From contig OY754972.1 in NCBI GenBank assembly GCA_963576475.1, positions 11,553,062 to 11,617,061 of the forward strand: a stretch of DNA of 64,000 nucleotides, read 5' to 3'. Source of the DNA: Molanna angustata (lineage: Eukaryota > Arthropoda > Insecta > Trichoptera > Molannidae). A model generated the notes under the pieces. The model was given only the letters and a program-made list of their open reading frames with translations, was not told where the DNA came from and did no database searches. Made by a program: the position numbers and the translations under genes. Shown one piece after another: positions 11,020 to 22,069 of the stretch; the first letter of the stretch is position 1; every line of letters starts with the position of its first letter.

Positions 11020-11255
11020 AGTTAATATACCTACTCTTCCTAATTCTTTTCTTTTTTATATTTTTATATTCCTGTGTTAAAAAAAATATTTTTGTAATTG
11101 TTAAATAATTAACGTAGGTACTTACTTAGTTTAAACTATTTAAAAGAACCTTTAATAGGTTTATAACCTGTCAATATAATTATACCTATTGTAAATTCAT
11201 ATTTTTAACTGTTGGTTCTATAAAATCAATAAAATAAAATAAAATAAAAAATATG
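11020..11255 (+). mobile_element. Probable LINE 3' UTR with poly-A-like tail
   Basis: AT-rich sequence ends in ATAAAATAAAATAAAATAAA (about 11228-11251), the usual tail form of LINE 3' ends in this window. No coding end was recognised. Confidence 0.35.
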
Positions 11256-11259
11256 TCAA

Positions 11260-11740
11260 GGTCTTTATCACAATGGATGATTTGCAAAATTTCCAGTGTA
11301 AAAAGTAACGCAACAATGTGAACATAGTCTCGAACAACATTGTTAAAAGAATTGAATATCAAACCTTCATTAGAGTCTGCAAATCCATTAATAATAAACT
11401 AGACAAGATAACTTTAAAGGTTGCTAAAAGATTTGTTTGTCGTTAAAACACAATATGTGTCTAGACTTCATAAAGATGTATCCCCTCTGTCAAACAAACA
11501 TACAATGCTGGAAGGTCGACAAAGTCGTTCGTTCAATTCGAGAATTATCCGTGACATACAGAAAATTCATTCTAATGGCAAAAATTCATTAAAGATCAAA
11601 AGAAAGAATTATTTTTAAACAGATATTGTTGGCTCTCTTAGTAATATTATTAATATCTGACTCCAGATTCAAAAGATTTTCGGATGAGAATTTTGAGTGA
11701 GGCGATGAACGTATTACTTTTTTTTATTTAATTATTTAAT
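11260..11740. other. Intergenic sequence, nothing recognised
   Basis: A 65-codon open frame at 11421-11618 has no motif I can recognise. Its length is within chance for AT-rich DNA. Confidence 0.35.
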
Positions 11741-12610
11741 CACAATATTACAGAGAAAATATATTAAAGATTACTGCTTCACTAGACAGAGTCTGTTCCT
11801 AAGCAACTACCAGTATAGTTTGCATAGTTATTACATTTTATTAACTTAAAATATATTCAAAACATTACACATACATATTATAAAAAAAAGAATGAAATAA
11901 AATGAACAACAATAAAAAGAGAATATAAATCGTAACAACAAAAAATTAAATGAAAAAAATAAATAAAAATAACCACCAAAAACACAATATATAGTAGAAA
12001 GACATAGTTATATTATTATTGCTGAAACATTTACTTCATTTTGATGTCTACCTACTTCAAGTAGCCACTTTGTACCTGTTAAGGGAAGTGTTATTATGTT
12101 TATTTATTTTTATTAGGAAACAAAAACAGGAGTACAGAAAGAAAAGTACATGATAAATATAAAAGAAGTATACAACAATCTGTACACCCAATAACATTTT
12201 TTCACATACATAATAGTGAGTATTACAAACTAACCACAAGAGCACAAAAAAAGAAAAAGAATATGCATATTTGAAAAATAACAATCAATTTCAATTTTTT
12301 CAAAAACAGTTCAAAACAAAATAGGATATGGGGCGAAATAAAGAGGAGAAAAAAAGAGGGGAAACAAAGGAGTGGTAAGAAATTAGGAGAAATGTCATCA
12401 CTGTTGTAGGTCGCGTAACACTCTTAATACATCATGCATCGCAAACTTAGAATTGTGCACATTTGTAGCACACGGTAAAGTAGCGTTGCGTCTAAAGTTA
12501 GTTTTGTAATAGGGTACATGAAATAATTTGTTCACACGAACTGACCTTCCAGGTACATGGAAGGAAAATTTTTGGTGCTTGGTTCTCTCTGCTAACCCCA
12601 ATAACAATTA
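11740..12610 (-). pseudogene. Non-LTR retrotransposon C-terminus and 3' UTR
   Basis: Minus-strand 12607-12400 reads SVRVNKLFHVPYYKTNFRRN and ends HDVLRVLRDLQQ-stop. The 'R..KLFHVP..RT' block is common at the end of Jockey/R1-like LINE proteins. The long A/T-rich 3' UTR runs down to a poly-T tail near 11720. A related 3' UTR (GGATGGGATGGGAGAAAGG) is present at 13690-13880. Clade assignment is tentative. Confidence 0.55.
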
Positions 12611-12699
12611 AACGGCGTAATAGTGTATATGTATCGATTGAGTTTTAGAAGAAGTAAGTTATTGGATTTTGTACGAAGTTTTTAGAAAATTTTCAAATA

Positions 12700-12905
12700 G
12701 GTACTAATACATAATCGTCTCTTATAGTCTATTTTCATTGTTTTTTTCTTACTTTTTCTTCTGTAATCTTTATTTTCTTTTAAGTTTGTCTGTTATAACC
12801 CTGTATTGTATATTTAACATTAAATCTGGTTGGTTGGAAGAACTTCCGTTTATCGATTTCCCGCCATGACAGAAAGTTACAAATAAAAACATAAATAAAT
12901 AATGA
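12700..12905 (+). mobile_element. LINE 3' end (shared-tail family)
   Basis: Holds TCTGGTTGGTTGGAAGAACTTCC, then CCCGCCATGACAG, and ends in AAATAAAAACATAAATAAATAA. It belongs with the tails at 19587-19650, 46785-46860 and 57050-57150. Confidence 0.55.
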
Positions 12906-13188
12906 GTTCACCTAATGTTCTTTATCGTACTCGTTTTGAGAATTGCACAACGTTTCGGTAAGTAGTACGTGTATACCTTTAAAACAACGGAAAACCATAG
13001 AATTTTACATAATCTAAGTGATTGCCGATTATGCTAAACGGGTGGCTATTTTGACGACAATCTGAGATGATCAGAGACAGGTCTAGGCACATTTGCCGAG
13101 TGCGTTTTAGCACGAAACGACGTTTTTAATGACTACGAAATATTTATTTATTTTCTCTGTATATAATCATACAATGGTGGGCAATTGT

Positions 13189-13397
13189 CGGCCTTCGTGG
13201 CTCAGCTGGTTGGGTATCTGACTGCTGATCCAAGGGTACCGGGTTCGATTCCCGGTGGAGACACAGTTTTTAATTGTATTTTGAGTCTGGATCTGTAAGA
13301 CGATTAATATCCTAAGTGTCCAGAATGTGGCAACTTGTTATTGGGTGCGTGTTAAATTAACATTTGACATAGTACCTACCTGTTAGTTGCCCGAGAA
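13189..13397 (+). mobile_element. tRNA-derived SINE, family B (best full copy)
   Basis: The head GGCCTTCGTGGCTCAGCTGG carries box A, and CGGGTTCGATTCCCGG is an intact box B within a tRNA-like T-arm. The body reads GACACAGTTTTTAATTGTAT, GTCTGGATCTGTAAGACG, GTGGCAACTTGTTATTGGG and CGTGTTAAATTAACATTTGA, and ends GTTAGTTGCCCGAGA. Length is about 205 bp. It directly abuts an RTE-M 3' end. Other copies: 16668-16862(-), 25807-25912(+), 32106-32193(-), 40686-40900(+), 44223-44370(+), 44390-44563(-), 59910-60092(-). Confidence 0.9.
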
Positions 13398-13414
13398 TCT
13401 ACATAAATATAATA

Positions 13415-13640
13415 TAATAGTGGGTGAAAGAAGGGAAAGAGAGAATACCACATACCATCACGCCATGTCCCGGAGATGCTTGGGGTAGGTAGAGAGAACC
13501 TAAAACCACAACTTGGCATAGATCCATCGCCTCATCAACATTCATGCATCGTCTCATACATGTTCGACTGTTGTTCAAGTTTCTTACGACGTTCTGTCTG
13601 ATGTTCACATCGAGCAATTTTACATCAGGGTTGGGACTAC
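13415..13640 (-). pseudogene. RTE-M LINE 3' end
   Basis: The minus strand reads SRTCMRRCMNVDEAMDLCQ and, after a frame change, the closing block that in better copies ends LSAYP.(K/R)DMT. This family (called RTE-M here) is also found at 17283-17520, 42480-42690, 49793-50150, 54180-54310 and 61382-61770. The copy is a short 5'-truncated remnant. Confidence 0.75.
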
Positions 13641-13689
13641 AAAATGCACTGTGAATGGCAACTTGGGCTTCCTTTGACTTGTTTTTTAA

Positions 13690-13890
13690 TTTTTTTTTAT
13701 TTAATATAATACATTAGCAACAAAAAATGTATATAAAAATAAAATGATAATTATTATAATGCCAATCACAGTATTCAAACATGTGTGTATTACAAGATAT
13801 TTTATTTCATTTTAACAATTTCGAAAACAGGATGGGATGGGAGAAAGGTAGGGGGGAGTGGAGGGGAAGCATCGACCACCGGAAACTCAT
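13690..13890 (-). mobile_element. LINE 3' UTR remnant
   Basis: Begins with a poly-T tail (ATTTTTTTTTATTTAATATA, minus-strand poly-A-like). Its TTTTAACAATTTCGAAAACAGG and GGATGGGATGGGAG stretch resembles 12285-12370, so it is probably the same LINE family as 11740-12610. Confidence 0.45.
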
Positions 13891-14587
13891 ATTACAATTT
13901 ATACCCCACGTGTCTCTATGTATGAATTATGCTGAATTAAATTAAATTAAAGGGGCACAATGAAAAAGGTAAAGATGCGCACGCCAAAAAGAGCACAGAT
14001 TAAATATCCGAAAAATTCACATTTTTTTGAAGCAAACATGTCAAGCTTCGGATCACTCAAACAATTGCTGTTGTACCAAGTACAAGCTCTATTGATGTAT
14101 GTATTTAGAGTGTACTTAATTTGTTCTAGAAGATTCAATGTAAAAGAGAGACTGGTTTCTAGTTCTTCAGGGTGGACAATGAAGACAGAGTGAACTTAGA
14201 AAGGATGTGCTATCGATCTGACCGTTAATAAAACAAATATCAATTAACTAAACTAAAGTACTTTTTAAATTTTCTGATAGGAGTCAGGTAGAATAAAATA
14301 CTCCGGTATGGTCACTGTATTACGCAGTCCACTCGCACTGTTGAAAAAATCCAACATAAGTTTCTATCTTGTCACTGCTTGAGTTACAGAGGTTGTCCGA
14401 CAGAAGAATAATCGCAGATTTAATTATGCTGTACTGTACAAGATAGTCATGGGTGTTATTGATATTGTACCACATTCCAATGAAAGGTACAAGGTAGAGC
14501 GTGGCTTTCCACTGTGATAATGTCGGTACTAAGTAGGTACTTATTTAATTCCCCAATAAGAATATTCCATAGATCGGGATTTTTTTT

Positions 14588-14765
14588 TAAATGAATATGT
14601 CCTTGTTAAAAAAGTAGGTACATATACATCTTCCTACGTTCCCTAAAATAAGCAAATAAATGCTTGTGCTATAGGTGAACGAAATCGGTCGAGGCAGGAT
14701 TCGAACTCGCGACCACTGCATTACTAGCCCAGCACGCTAAAAGCTCAGCCATCGACCCATCTGTA
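14588..14765 (-). mobile_element. tRNA-derived SINE, family C
   Basis: Reverse complement of the family seen at 19222-19390. The head is GATGGGTCGATGGCTGAGC with box B GAGTTCGAATCCTG, followed by CCTCGACCGATTTCGTTCAC, CTATAGCACAAGCATTTATT, a TAGGGAACGTAGGAAGATG block and an A/T tail. A 5'-truncated copy lies at 34031-34131(-). Confidence 0.82.
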
Positions 14766-14829
14766 TGCGAATATAACTGAGATCTTTTCAGATTCTCTAG
14801 CGAGTATTGTCGGACAATCATTTTTGTGA

Positions 14830-15180
14830 TGACTGAGTATTACTGAGTATCTAAAGGAACTTGAGATTAAGGATAGATTGTCGGCTGTCTGTCTTGGTCA
14901 TATCCTCCGTTTCTTTGGACACATCGCAAGACGTTGTCAGGACTGCTTGGAAAAGCTGGTCGTGACCGGAAGTGTGCAGGGGAGTAGAGGTAGAGGAAGA
15001 TCCCCGACTAGATGGACTGACCAGATCAAAGCGGTTACTGGCCTAACAGTAGTAGGTGCATTGCGAATTGCGAGTGTCGGGAGAGATGGAGGAGTGCTGT
15101 CCACCAGGTGATGATGGCGAAGAGAAGAGAGGATCACGACCCTCAGTGATGAGGAAAGCGACTCAGAAGAAGAGTATTGT
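14830..15180 (+). pseudogene. RTE-clade LINE C-terminus
   Basis: Reads ELEIKDRLSAVCLGHILRFF, GHIARRCQDCLEKLVV, GRGRSPTRWTDQIKAVTGL, then a frame change and W.RSAVHQ and HDPQ before the stop. This is a widespread RTE C-terminal type (..ILRFFGHIARRD..NLEKL.V.G...G.RSRGRSPTRW.DQIK). About 100 codons survive. AT-rich 3' UTR continues to roughly 15400. Confidence 0.88.
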
Positions 15181-15399
15181 TACTTAAGAATGTTATAGGT
15201 ACCTGAAATGTGTTTTTATTGTTTTGTTGAGTTTTATTATCTTTATTAATCAACTTGTGTCCTAATTGTAATTTGTGTTAATATTGAATTGTGTATCTAT
15301 GTACTAAAATAAAAAAAAACACTTATGAGTTATTGATATTTTGTTGAAATTATTGAGTATTTGTATAATGGAGTGAAGCCGTATATGTAAAAATAAATA

Positions 15400-16170
15400 A
15401 ATATGTTGCGATCATTCATTATTTGCATAAGTTTGATTATTAGAGCATTCATTCACTGTTTCCTGCTAGGTAGGAATTAAAATTAGAAATGTATCAAAAA
15501 GGTATTATTAAAAAAGAAATAAAAAAATGTTTTTAAGGGCACTCGTTCGACATAGCCGGTCCATGTTGCAGAATAGTTGTCGAAAACAACGGCACGGGTA
15601 TTTCCTTTGTTTCCCTATTGCTATCGGCTCGCCATAGCCAGAACGAAACGAAAATCAATATTGTCTTGTGTTCAATATTGCGTACATACCCATACAGCAA
15701 GAAGTAAGGAAACATGTTGATTAAACTGAAATGGTAGGAAACATTAGGAAAAGCGGTGGAATTCCGTCAAACTCAAAACATCAAATAACATTTCATCAAT
15801 GTTGTGCCAATAATACTTCATACTACAACAAACACCGGATATACACAAATAATGTATACAAACAAGATCCGTAGTCTTATTCTGTACACTCGAATCCGAT
15901 ACCAATATCATATCTTCGTTAAGAACTTACCTACCTGAAATATACATATTATATTTAAATTATCGACTACATCGATTAAAGGCTAGCGCCCACATACAGG
16001 CGCAACGGACGGAGCGCATCAGACGGATTTGTTTGTGGCAGTGCGTCCACAAAGGCATACCAATCGGATTGCCGATACGACCGTCCGATTTGTTGACAAT
16101 TTTCTAGCCGCGAAGACTGACATAAATAAAAATACACGACATAACGTAAATATTTACGAACAAATTATTG
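15400..16170. other. Intergenic sequence, nothing recognised
   Basis: No repeat family or coding region was recognised. Open frames here are short and lack motifs. Confidence 0.4.
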
Positions 16171-16177
16171 AAGTAAG

Positions 16178-16345
16178 ATCACAACACATTTCGATCAACA
16201 GTAACATCACAAGTTACAACACATTTCGATCAACTAACATCACAAGTCACAACACATTTCGATCAACAGTAACATCACAAGTTACAAAACATTTCGATCA
16301 ACAGAAACATCACAAGTCACAACACATTTCGATCAATAGTAACAT
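16178..16345. repeat. Tandem array of CACATTTCGATCAA units
   Basis: Five imperfect units of about 30-34 bp, ACAACACATTTCGATCAACA plus GTAACATCACAAGTT, with small length differences. An open frame (16029-16433) crosses the array, but the peptide is only the repeat read in shifting frames. I do not call it a gene. Confidence 0.85.
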
Positions 16346-16667
16346 CACATCAACTGACGATGAAATATGGAGAATACGAAAAAAATCAGCAATACAAAAT
16401 ATTATTTCAGGAAAAGTAGGAAGACTCCGTTAAGATATTTTGTACTTGGAGTTTTTTAGATCGACCTCCCTTAAGTGAAGAATTAAAAATGGCATGAATA
16501 TTCACAAGTTCGCGTTATAGTGTTGAATCAATTACGCGTCGGCAAAATATAATGTGCACAGCTTAATTTGCCTTAAATTCCAATTTATTTCATGAGCCTA
16601 TCCAGGGAGTCAAGAATATAATTCGTAGAATTTTAACTCTTTTTATTAATTTATTTATGTATTGATT

Positions 16668-16862
16668 CTCGGGCAACTAACAAGTACTATTTAAAATATT
16701 CATTTAACACGCACCCAAAAACAGATTCTGGAGATTTATGATATTTATCGTCTCATAGATCCAGTCTGAAAACACAGCTAAAAACTGTTTTCAACCGGGA
16801 ATCGAACCTGAGCCCTTTCGCTCAAGAGTCAGATATCTTACCAACTGAGCCAAGAAGGCCGA
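16668..16862 (-). mobile_element. SINE-B
   Basis: Full-length reverse copy. CTCGGGCAACTAACAAG is the 3' end, and CAACCGGGAATCGAACCTG (box B), CTTACCAACTGAGCCAAG (box A) and AAGGCCGA are the head. Box B has drifted slightly (AACCTGAGCCC). Confidence 0.88.
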
Positions 16863-17282
16863 TGTGAATAAAAGCAATGATATGGTATGCATGTGTGGAT
16901 TCAAATCATTAACAATATCAAGGTACATAACTTGGTGAGTACAATAACAATAAAGATTTATTAAACTTTAAAAGTGTCTGTCGGAGGGGTTTTCCACCAA
17001 CAAAGTGTCTGTAAATGGAAGACGTGATATCTAATAGATTCAGTAGTAAATACATAATTATAAAGTTTCATACTTGACGTGTATTTTTTTTTGAAAAACA
17101 CTGAAGGTTATTTATCTCCGAAAGCCACCACTATTCGGGTTCATATTATCCAATCATTGTTACCTGCTATGGTATCTATTTACAGAAAAAAAATCAGACT
17201 TTATACGATGACGTAAGTCGCTGGCAATCGCTCGCTCTTGACATTCAGTATTAAAATTTCCCATTTGAAGAAATGGTTTTTT

Positions 17283-17520
17283 ACAAACATACATACATAC
17301 ATATCATCACGCCATGTCCCTCACGGAGTAGGCAGAGAGAACCGAACGCCACCTACTTCTATCTTGACATACATTCATCGCCTCGTCAACATTCATACAT
17401 CGTATTATACATGTTCGTCTGTTGTTCACGCTTCTAACATTTCCGTCTTTCAAAATACCGTTCACATGGAAGTGCCATCACTTCTTTTGGCGGCCCCGAC
17501 CTCTCATTCCATTGCGGACA
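17283..17520 (-). pseudogene. RTE-M LINE 3' end, ending in a palindrome
   Basis: The 3' tail is (CATA)n on the plus strand at 17287-17302. The minus strand then gives the family block (MRRCMNVDEA-like, NDILK.GNVRS). At the 5' truncation point the element's own sequence GGCGGCCCCGACCTCTCATTCC is copied back in inverted form (see the palindrome entry). Confidence 0.75.
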
Positions 17521-17542
17521 GGAATGAGAGGTCGGGGCCGCC
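17489..17542. repeat. Perfect 22-bp palindrome with 10-base loop
   Basis: 17489-17510 is exactly repeated in reverse complement at 17521-17542, with ATTGCGGACA between. The arms are GC-rich, unlike the flanks. The left arm corresponds to RTE-M sequence also present at 61618-61640; the right arm is an extra inverted copy. Confidence 0.9.
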
Positions 17543-17679
17543 CAAGGAGTTTACCTTTTGAAAAGTACAAAAAGGAGGTACCTACCTACCTATTTCCATT
17601 TGACATGTGTATCTACTTTTTTCGGTTATTTAAAAAGATTATGCTCTTTAAATCAACATTTTTTTTCGTTGAGGCTGGC

Positions 17680-17787
17680 ACACGACACGAACTTATAAAA
17701 GCGCTCCTTGGCATTTTAGGGGCAGGAGAATATCGCGAGAGAAAGCAACGAGCTATGTCTGTTCTTCGCAAAGACGAGGAAAATTAA
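17680..17787 (+). CDS. Unassigned C-terminal open segment, possible terminal exon
   Basis: The open frame ends GTRHELIKALLGILGAGEY, then RERKQRAMSVLRKDEEN and a stop. Its composition is more protein-like than other frames here (charged, amphipathic, no A/T-driven F/I/K bias). It is preceded by a pyrimidine run TTTTTTTTCGTTGAG that could act as a splice acceptor at 17671-17672. I do not recognise the family. It could be a host exon or a transposon remnant; upstream the frame passes into the RTE-M palindrome. Confidence 0.25.
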   Translation, partial: TRHELIKALLGILGAGEYRERKQRAMSVLRKDEEN

Positions 17788-17789
17788 TG

Positions 17790-19215
17790 TGCCGCCCCCT
17801 CAGGTACGACATTAAAATGTAACGAGGCTCATCAAACCGACATCCATCATGTCGTGTGTGAGGGTAGCATTTTATGATCATTGCCATTTGAAACATCACC
17901 GCTTACGTGGAATGGTCAAATATTAACGCACGCGATGAACACGGCAAATAATAGCGAGATTGTAACGAGTAAACACAAGTATGCAAATAGGAAAACAATA
18001 CAAGTTAATAAGTAGTTGGCTAAGAGATAACTCGTTTGCACAGATTTCAAATCCAGCACCATTCGATTGATATTCACTTAAAAAAAATAAATATGAACCC
18101 GGGTGTAAAAAATACACAATACTTCCTTTTTAACCACATCTTTCTCAGCCCGTAATTAAAAAAGTTTGAGATGTAGATACTACTACAATGTTAATATTTT
18201 TGTAGCAAATTCAATTGCCCAGTTGGGGTGTTTCGGTTTTTTTCGATATTTTTAAAAAATTTGGAAATATAGGCAGTAAAACACTTAAATTTATCATAAA
18301 AAATATTTTTCTTAATAGAAATGTTTTAAATGATTTTTTTTTTGTGTAAAAGTACATTTGAAATTTTGTTTTTGTCTATATTTATACCAATTTACAGGTT
18401 TCTAGTTTATATGGTTTTTGAGATATATGAAAAAATAAAGTAAAAATTCAAAAGTTGATAACCCCTGACTGAAACAAAAATTCAAAATTCTGAGTACAAA
18501 AGTATATTCTAAAAAATTGAGCTCTGTGAACGCACACGCACGCACGCACTTCCACTTCAAATTCTGAATTCATCAATGTGTAGAACATTAAGAGAAAGAT
18601 ATAAATTATACAAAGAAATTAATATCTAATTGTATTTTTGAACAAATTCATTTCAATGACTAAATAGTGTGCGATAGAATTAATAAAGAAACAGATAAAA
18701 ATTATAATCAAAGAATATTTTCGGCAACAGTAATTTAGTAAACGAAAAAGATATACAATGTTAAATTTGAAAAAAAAAAATACAACTTTATTAGGAAGGT
18801 GAAGGCATATAATAATAATGAGAGAACATCTCGATATAAATATTCTTGTATCCGACAAAGAAAAATGACGAAGGATTTACCAATATTATTATTACTTGGT
18901 AACAAAAAATTCGCAATGAGGCCGACGAAGGCTGGTCCAAAGTTTTAGTTGAAAAAAAAAATTAACGGAAATTGGAATAAATGAATTGAAAAATATTATT
19001 TTTACAATATCGTTGAAAGAATTTTAAATAGATGCGTTACGTATAAGGAAAAAAATATTTTCCTAAATTGTTTTGATGACGATGAAAAAAAAACACATTA
19101 AATTAAAATAATGCTTTCATAAACAGACTGTAAAAAGATATAAGTACGCATTTAAATGGTCGGATATTACAGGATATTTTTTAAATAAATATGCAAATTA
19201 TACTTTCGTTATACG
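17790..19215. other. AT-rich intergenic sequence
   Basis: No supported coding or element. A short CA/CG-rich run (ACGCACACGCACGCACGCAC, about 18531-18550) is the only simple repeat seen. Confidence 0.4.
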
Positions 19216-19221
19216 TTATAC

Positions 19222-19390
19222 AGATGGGTCGGTGGTCGCAGAGCGGGCATCGCGCTGGTATAGTAAATCAAATAGTCCAGAGTTCGAACCCTAGCAGCCT
19301 CGACCGATTTCGTTAGCCTATAGTACAAGTATTTATGTAGGTACTCATTTAGGGAATGTATGATATGAACTTTTCAAAAGGACATATTTA
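19222..19390 (+). mobile_element. SINE-C
   Basis: The head GATGGGTCGGTGGTCGCAGA gives box A and GAGTTCGAACCCTAG gives box B. The body CCTCGACCGATTTCGTTAGC, ATAGTACAAGTATTTAT and TTTAGGGAATGTATGATATG aligns with the minus-strand copy at 14588-14765. The tail includes AAGGACATATTTAT. Confidence 0.82.
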
Positions 19391-19579
19391 TTGCTTAAAA
19401 TAATACTTCGACTTCGATGGATATGGAAAGAATCTATAGAGGAAAGAAGAGTGGAAAACTATTATATTATTATTGATGTTCAGAATACGACGCCTTTTGA
19501 AGACAAAACTCGTTGGACTGTTAAATCAATGAGAACCTACATAAAATAAATAATATTTTATACTGAATTTCTCAGTTCT

Positions 19580-19660
19580 CAGTTTCTCGATTGGTTGGAA
19601 GAAATTGCCTTAACCCGTCACTGTACACATCATTATACATGAAGTGAAACGATTTATTTT
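19580..19660 (+). mobile_element. LINE tail (shared-tail family)
   Basis: TTGGTTGGAAGAAATTGCCT, then CCCGTCACTGTACACAT and ATTATACATGAAGTG, closely matches 46785-46845. There is no coding remnant in front of it. Confidence 0.55.
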
Positions 19661-20500
19661 TTTAAATTTCATCTCTCAATAACTTTGTCAACATAATAAA
19701 TCTAAAGTAATCAAAATGTTAGTGTCTGTGTGTGTGTTTGTCTCACGCCTTCTGAAAAACCAAGAGCATCTAAAAATCTAATTTAAGTGCGAACATGTAC
19801 CAGTATACCTGATGCAGTGTCACGCTAAAAATAATGCGATAAAAATGCTGAATTTTAAAAATATTTAAATAATTATTTTTTTCATACAAAATTTTCCAAG
19901 TCATATCTGTCAAAAAAGTGTACATTTTGCACCCAAATATCTGTTAGTTTAAAAGTTAGAAGTACGTATTTACACAAAAAAAATATATTTTGAAGTATAA
20001 CTTAGCGTTTAAGTGAAAAACATGGTGAATATTTGGTATAATTATAATGTTTAACTTATTTTTAAAGTAAGCCTTTTGTACATAAACGCCGCCATTTTAA
20101 TATCTTTTCATACAATATTTCATTTTCCCACCGAATGAATATGTTCTTGAAAATAATAAACCTTTGAAATAAATACATTACGGCAAGTTTTAAGACATAT
20201 ATTGTAAAAATGTGTTTTTTATTAGTAAAGATATAGGCATAATAAAATTGCATAATTTGTAAATAATATTTGATTTTTCTGACAATTTTCATTTTTATGG
20301 CATCGAACAAACCAATGTAGGTACCTACATATCAAAAAATGTATCCGAACCATTCGATATTACTTACGTGTTCGAATCGTTTCCATGGCTACAGAAAGAA
20401 TGTGATATTCAAATAAAATTTGTTATGAATCGAATTTATTTAGAAGGTTGTTGTAGGTAGGTACCTACCTAATACTATTTACTTACAAATCAACAATAAT
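19660..20500. other. AT-rich intergenic sequence
   Basis: Nothing recognised apart from a short TGTGTGTGTGT run (19730) and a TAGGTAGGTACCTACCTA cluster (about 20456-20472). Confidence 0.4.
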
Positions 20501-20599
20501 ATACCTATACTGATTTCCTATAGGAAAATTATTTTATTTATTTATTTATCAACCGTTTGTCCGATTATAATGAAACTTTGGTGAATTGTCGAGCGTATG

Positions 20600-21370
20600 C
20601 CCAGGATGGTTTTTGGATTTAAACTTTTTTCTTATTCTTCTTCTTCTTCGTGTATTTGGTCGTTTTACCTATGAAGGGGGAGTATCCTGGGAAAAGAAGG
20701 TCCGACTGTACCTCCATCTCTTCACAGGTCTTCCAGGACGGGTTCTGCATATAAACTTTTTTCTTCTTTTTCTTCAACGTGTACTTGGTCATCTTACCTA
20801 TGAAGATGAACTATCCTGGGAGATGAAGGTCCAATTTTCCTTCCATCTCTTCGCAGGTTTCTGGATTTAAACTTTTTTCTTCTTCTTCTTCATCGTCTAT
20901 TTGGTCATTTTACCTATGAAGGTGGACTAACCTGGGAGAAGAATGTCCAATTTTCCTTCCATCTCTTCGCAGGTATCTGGATTTAAACTTATTTCTTCTT
21001 CTTCTTCTTCATCGTGTATTTTTGGTCATTTTACCTATGAAGTTGGAGAATCGTGGGAGAAGAAGGTCCAACTGTCCCTTCCATCTCTTCGCAGGTCTTC
21101 CAAGACGGTTTCTGGATATAAACTTTTTTCTTCTTCTTTTTCTTCTTCATCGTGCATTTGGTCATTTAACCTATGAAGGTGGAATATCCTGGGATAAGAA
21201 GGTCCAATTTTCCTTCCATATCTTCGCAGGTATCTGGGTTTAAACTTTTTTCTTCTTCTTCGTGTATTTAGTCATTTTACCTATTAAGGTAGAGCATCCT
21301 GGGAAAAGAAGGTTCTTTCATCTCTTCGCGGTTCTTCCAGGATGGTTTCTGGATTTAAACTTTTCTTAAC
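20600..21370. repeat. Tandem array of ~125-bp units containing an RTE 3' end
   Basis: Six units share CTTCCATCTCTTCGCAGG (or close variants), GGATTTAAACTTTTTTCTTC and TTGGTCATTTTACCTATGAA. On the minus strand each unit encodes K-R-W-K-G-Q-L-D-L-L-L-P, a motif seen at the end of RTE proteins (compare GRPPKRWKDSWTS at 58.9 kb). Each unit also carries CCAGGATGGTTTCTGGAT, which is like the Helitron 5' region. Confidence 0.75.
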
Positions 21371-21374
21371 CGAC

Positions 21375-21572
21375 TGATGGGACGGGATGTAATGAAGGGA
21401 AGGGAGGCACTAAAGGGCCTGAAGGGACGGGAGGTATAAAACTGCCTGAAGGGACGGAAGGTACTGAAGGGCCTGATGGGAAGGGACGTAATGAGGGATT
21501 AAAGGGACGGGAGGTACTGAAGGGCCTGAAGGGACGGGAGGTACTGAAGGGTCTGAAGCGGCGGGTCCTGGA
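21375..21572. repeat. G-rich minisatellite, 27-bp unit
   Basis: About seven imperfect units of GGGACGGGAGGTACTGAAGG plus GCCTGAA. Strongly strand-asymmetric: the plus strand is purine/G-rich with several GGG runs per unit, so G-quadruplex formation is conceivable. Confidence 0.8.
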
Positions 21573-21579
21573 GTCTAAT

Positions 21580-22065
21580 TCTTTTTCTTCTTAATTTTAT
21601 GTAGACCTTTAGGGCAGTTTTTATACAAACTATTTCCTATTGTCTAATTCATCTTCTTCTTCTTTTATGTATACATTTGGGTCATTTTTTTATAAAAATT
21701 ATTTGCTTTAGTCTAATTATTATTCTTCTTCATTTAAGTACGTAGACTTTTGGGAGAGTTTTAATACAAACTATTTCCAATAGTCTTATTCATTTTCTTT
21801 TATGAAGACCTTTTGGTCAGTATTTATACAAAATATTTCCAATAGTCTAATTATTCTTCTTCTTCTTTTTTGTAGACCTTTGGGTGAGCTTTTATACAAT
21901 CTATTTCCAATAGTCTAATTCTTCTATTAGGTATATGTATTTTTACTTATTTTATGTAGACCATTGGAATAGTTTTTTATACAAACTATTTCTTATAGTC
22001 TTATACTTATTTTTCTCTTTTTTATTTAGTCTTTTGGGTTAGTTTTAAGTCTAATAGTCTATTGT
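21580..22065. repeat. Tandem array of ~68-bp units
   Basis: About seven units of ATGTAGACCTTTGGGTCAG, TTTTTATACAAACTATTTCC and AATAGTCTAATTCTTCTTCT, with small indels. Confidence 0.75.
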
Positions 22066-22069
22066 GCAG

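Noticed and set aside
13189..13265. Possible genuine tRNA gene (clear boxes A and B)
   Set aside because: The tRNA-like head is followed by the same ~130-bp body in at least seven other copies, so it is a SINE and not a tRNA gene. The same holds for the heads of SINE-A and SINE-C.
16029..16433. 134-codon frame with repeated peptide
   Set aside because: The peptide is the CACATTTCGATCAA tandem array read in shifting frames; unit lengths are not multiples of three and no flanking coding exists.
20586..21243. Series of 70-90-codon plus-strand frames
   Set aside because: They are the tandem array within the Helitron-like element; the real coding trace there is a short RTE C-terminus on the minus strand.
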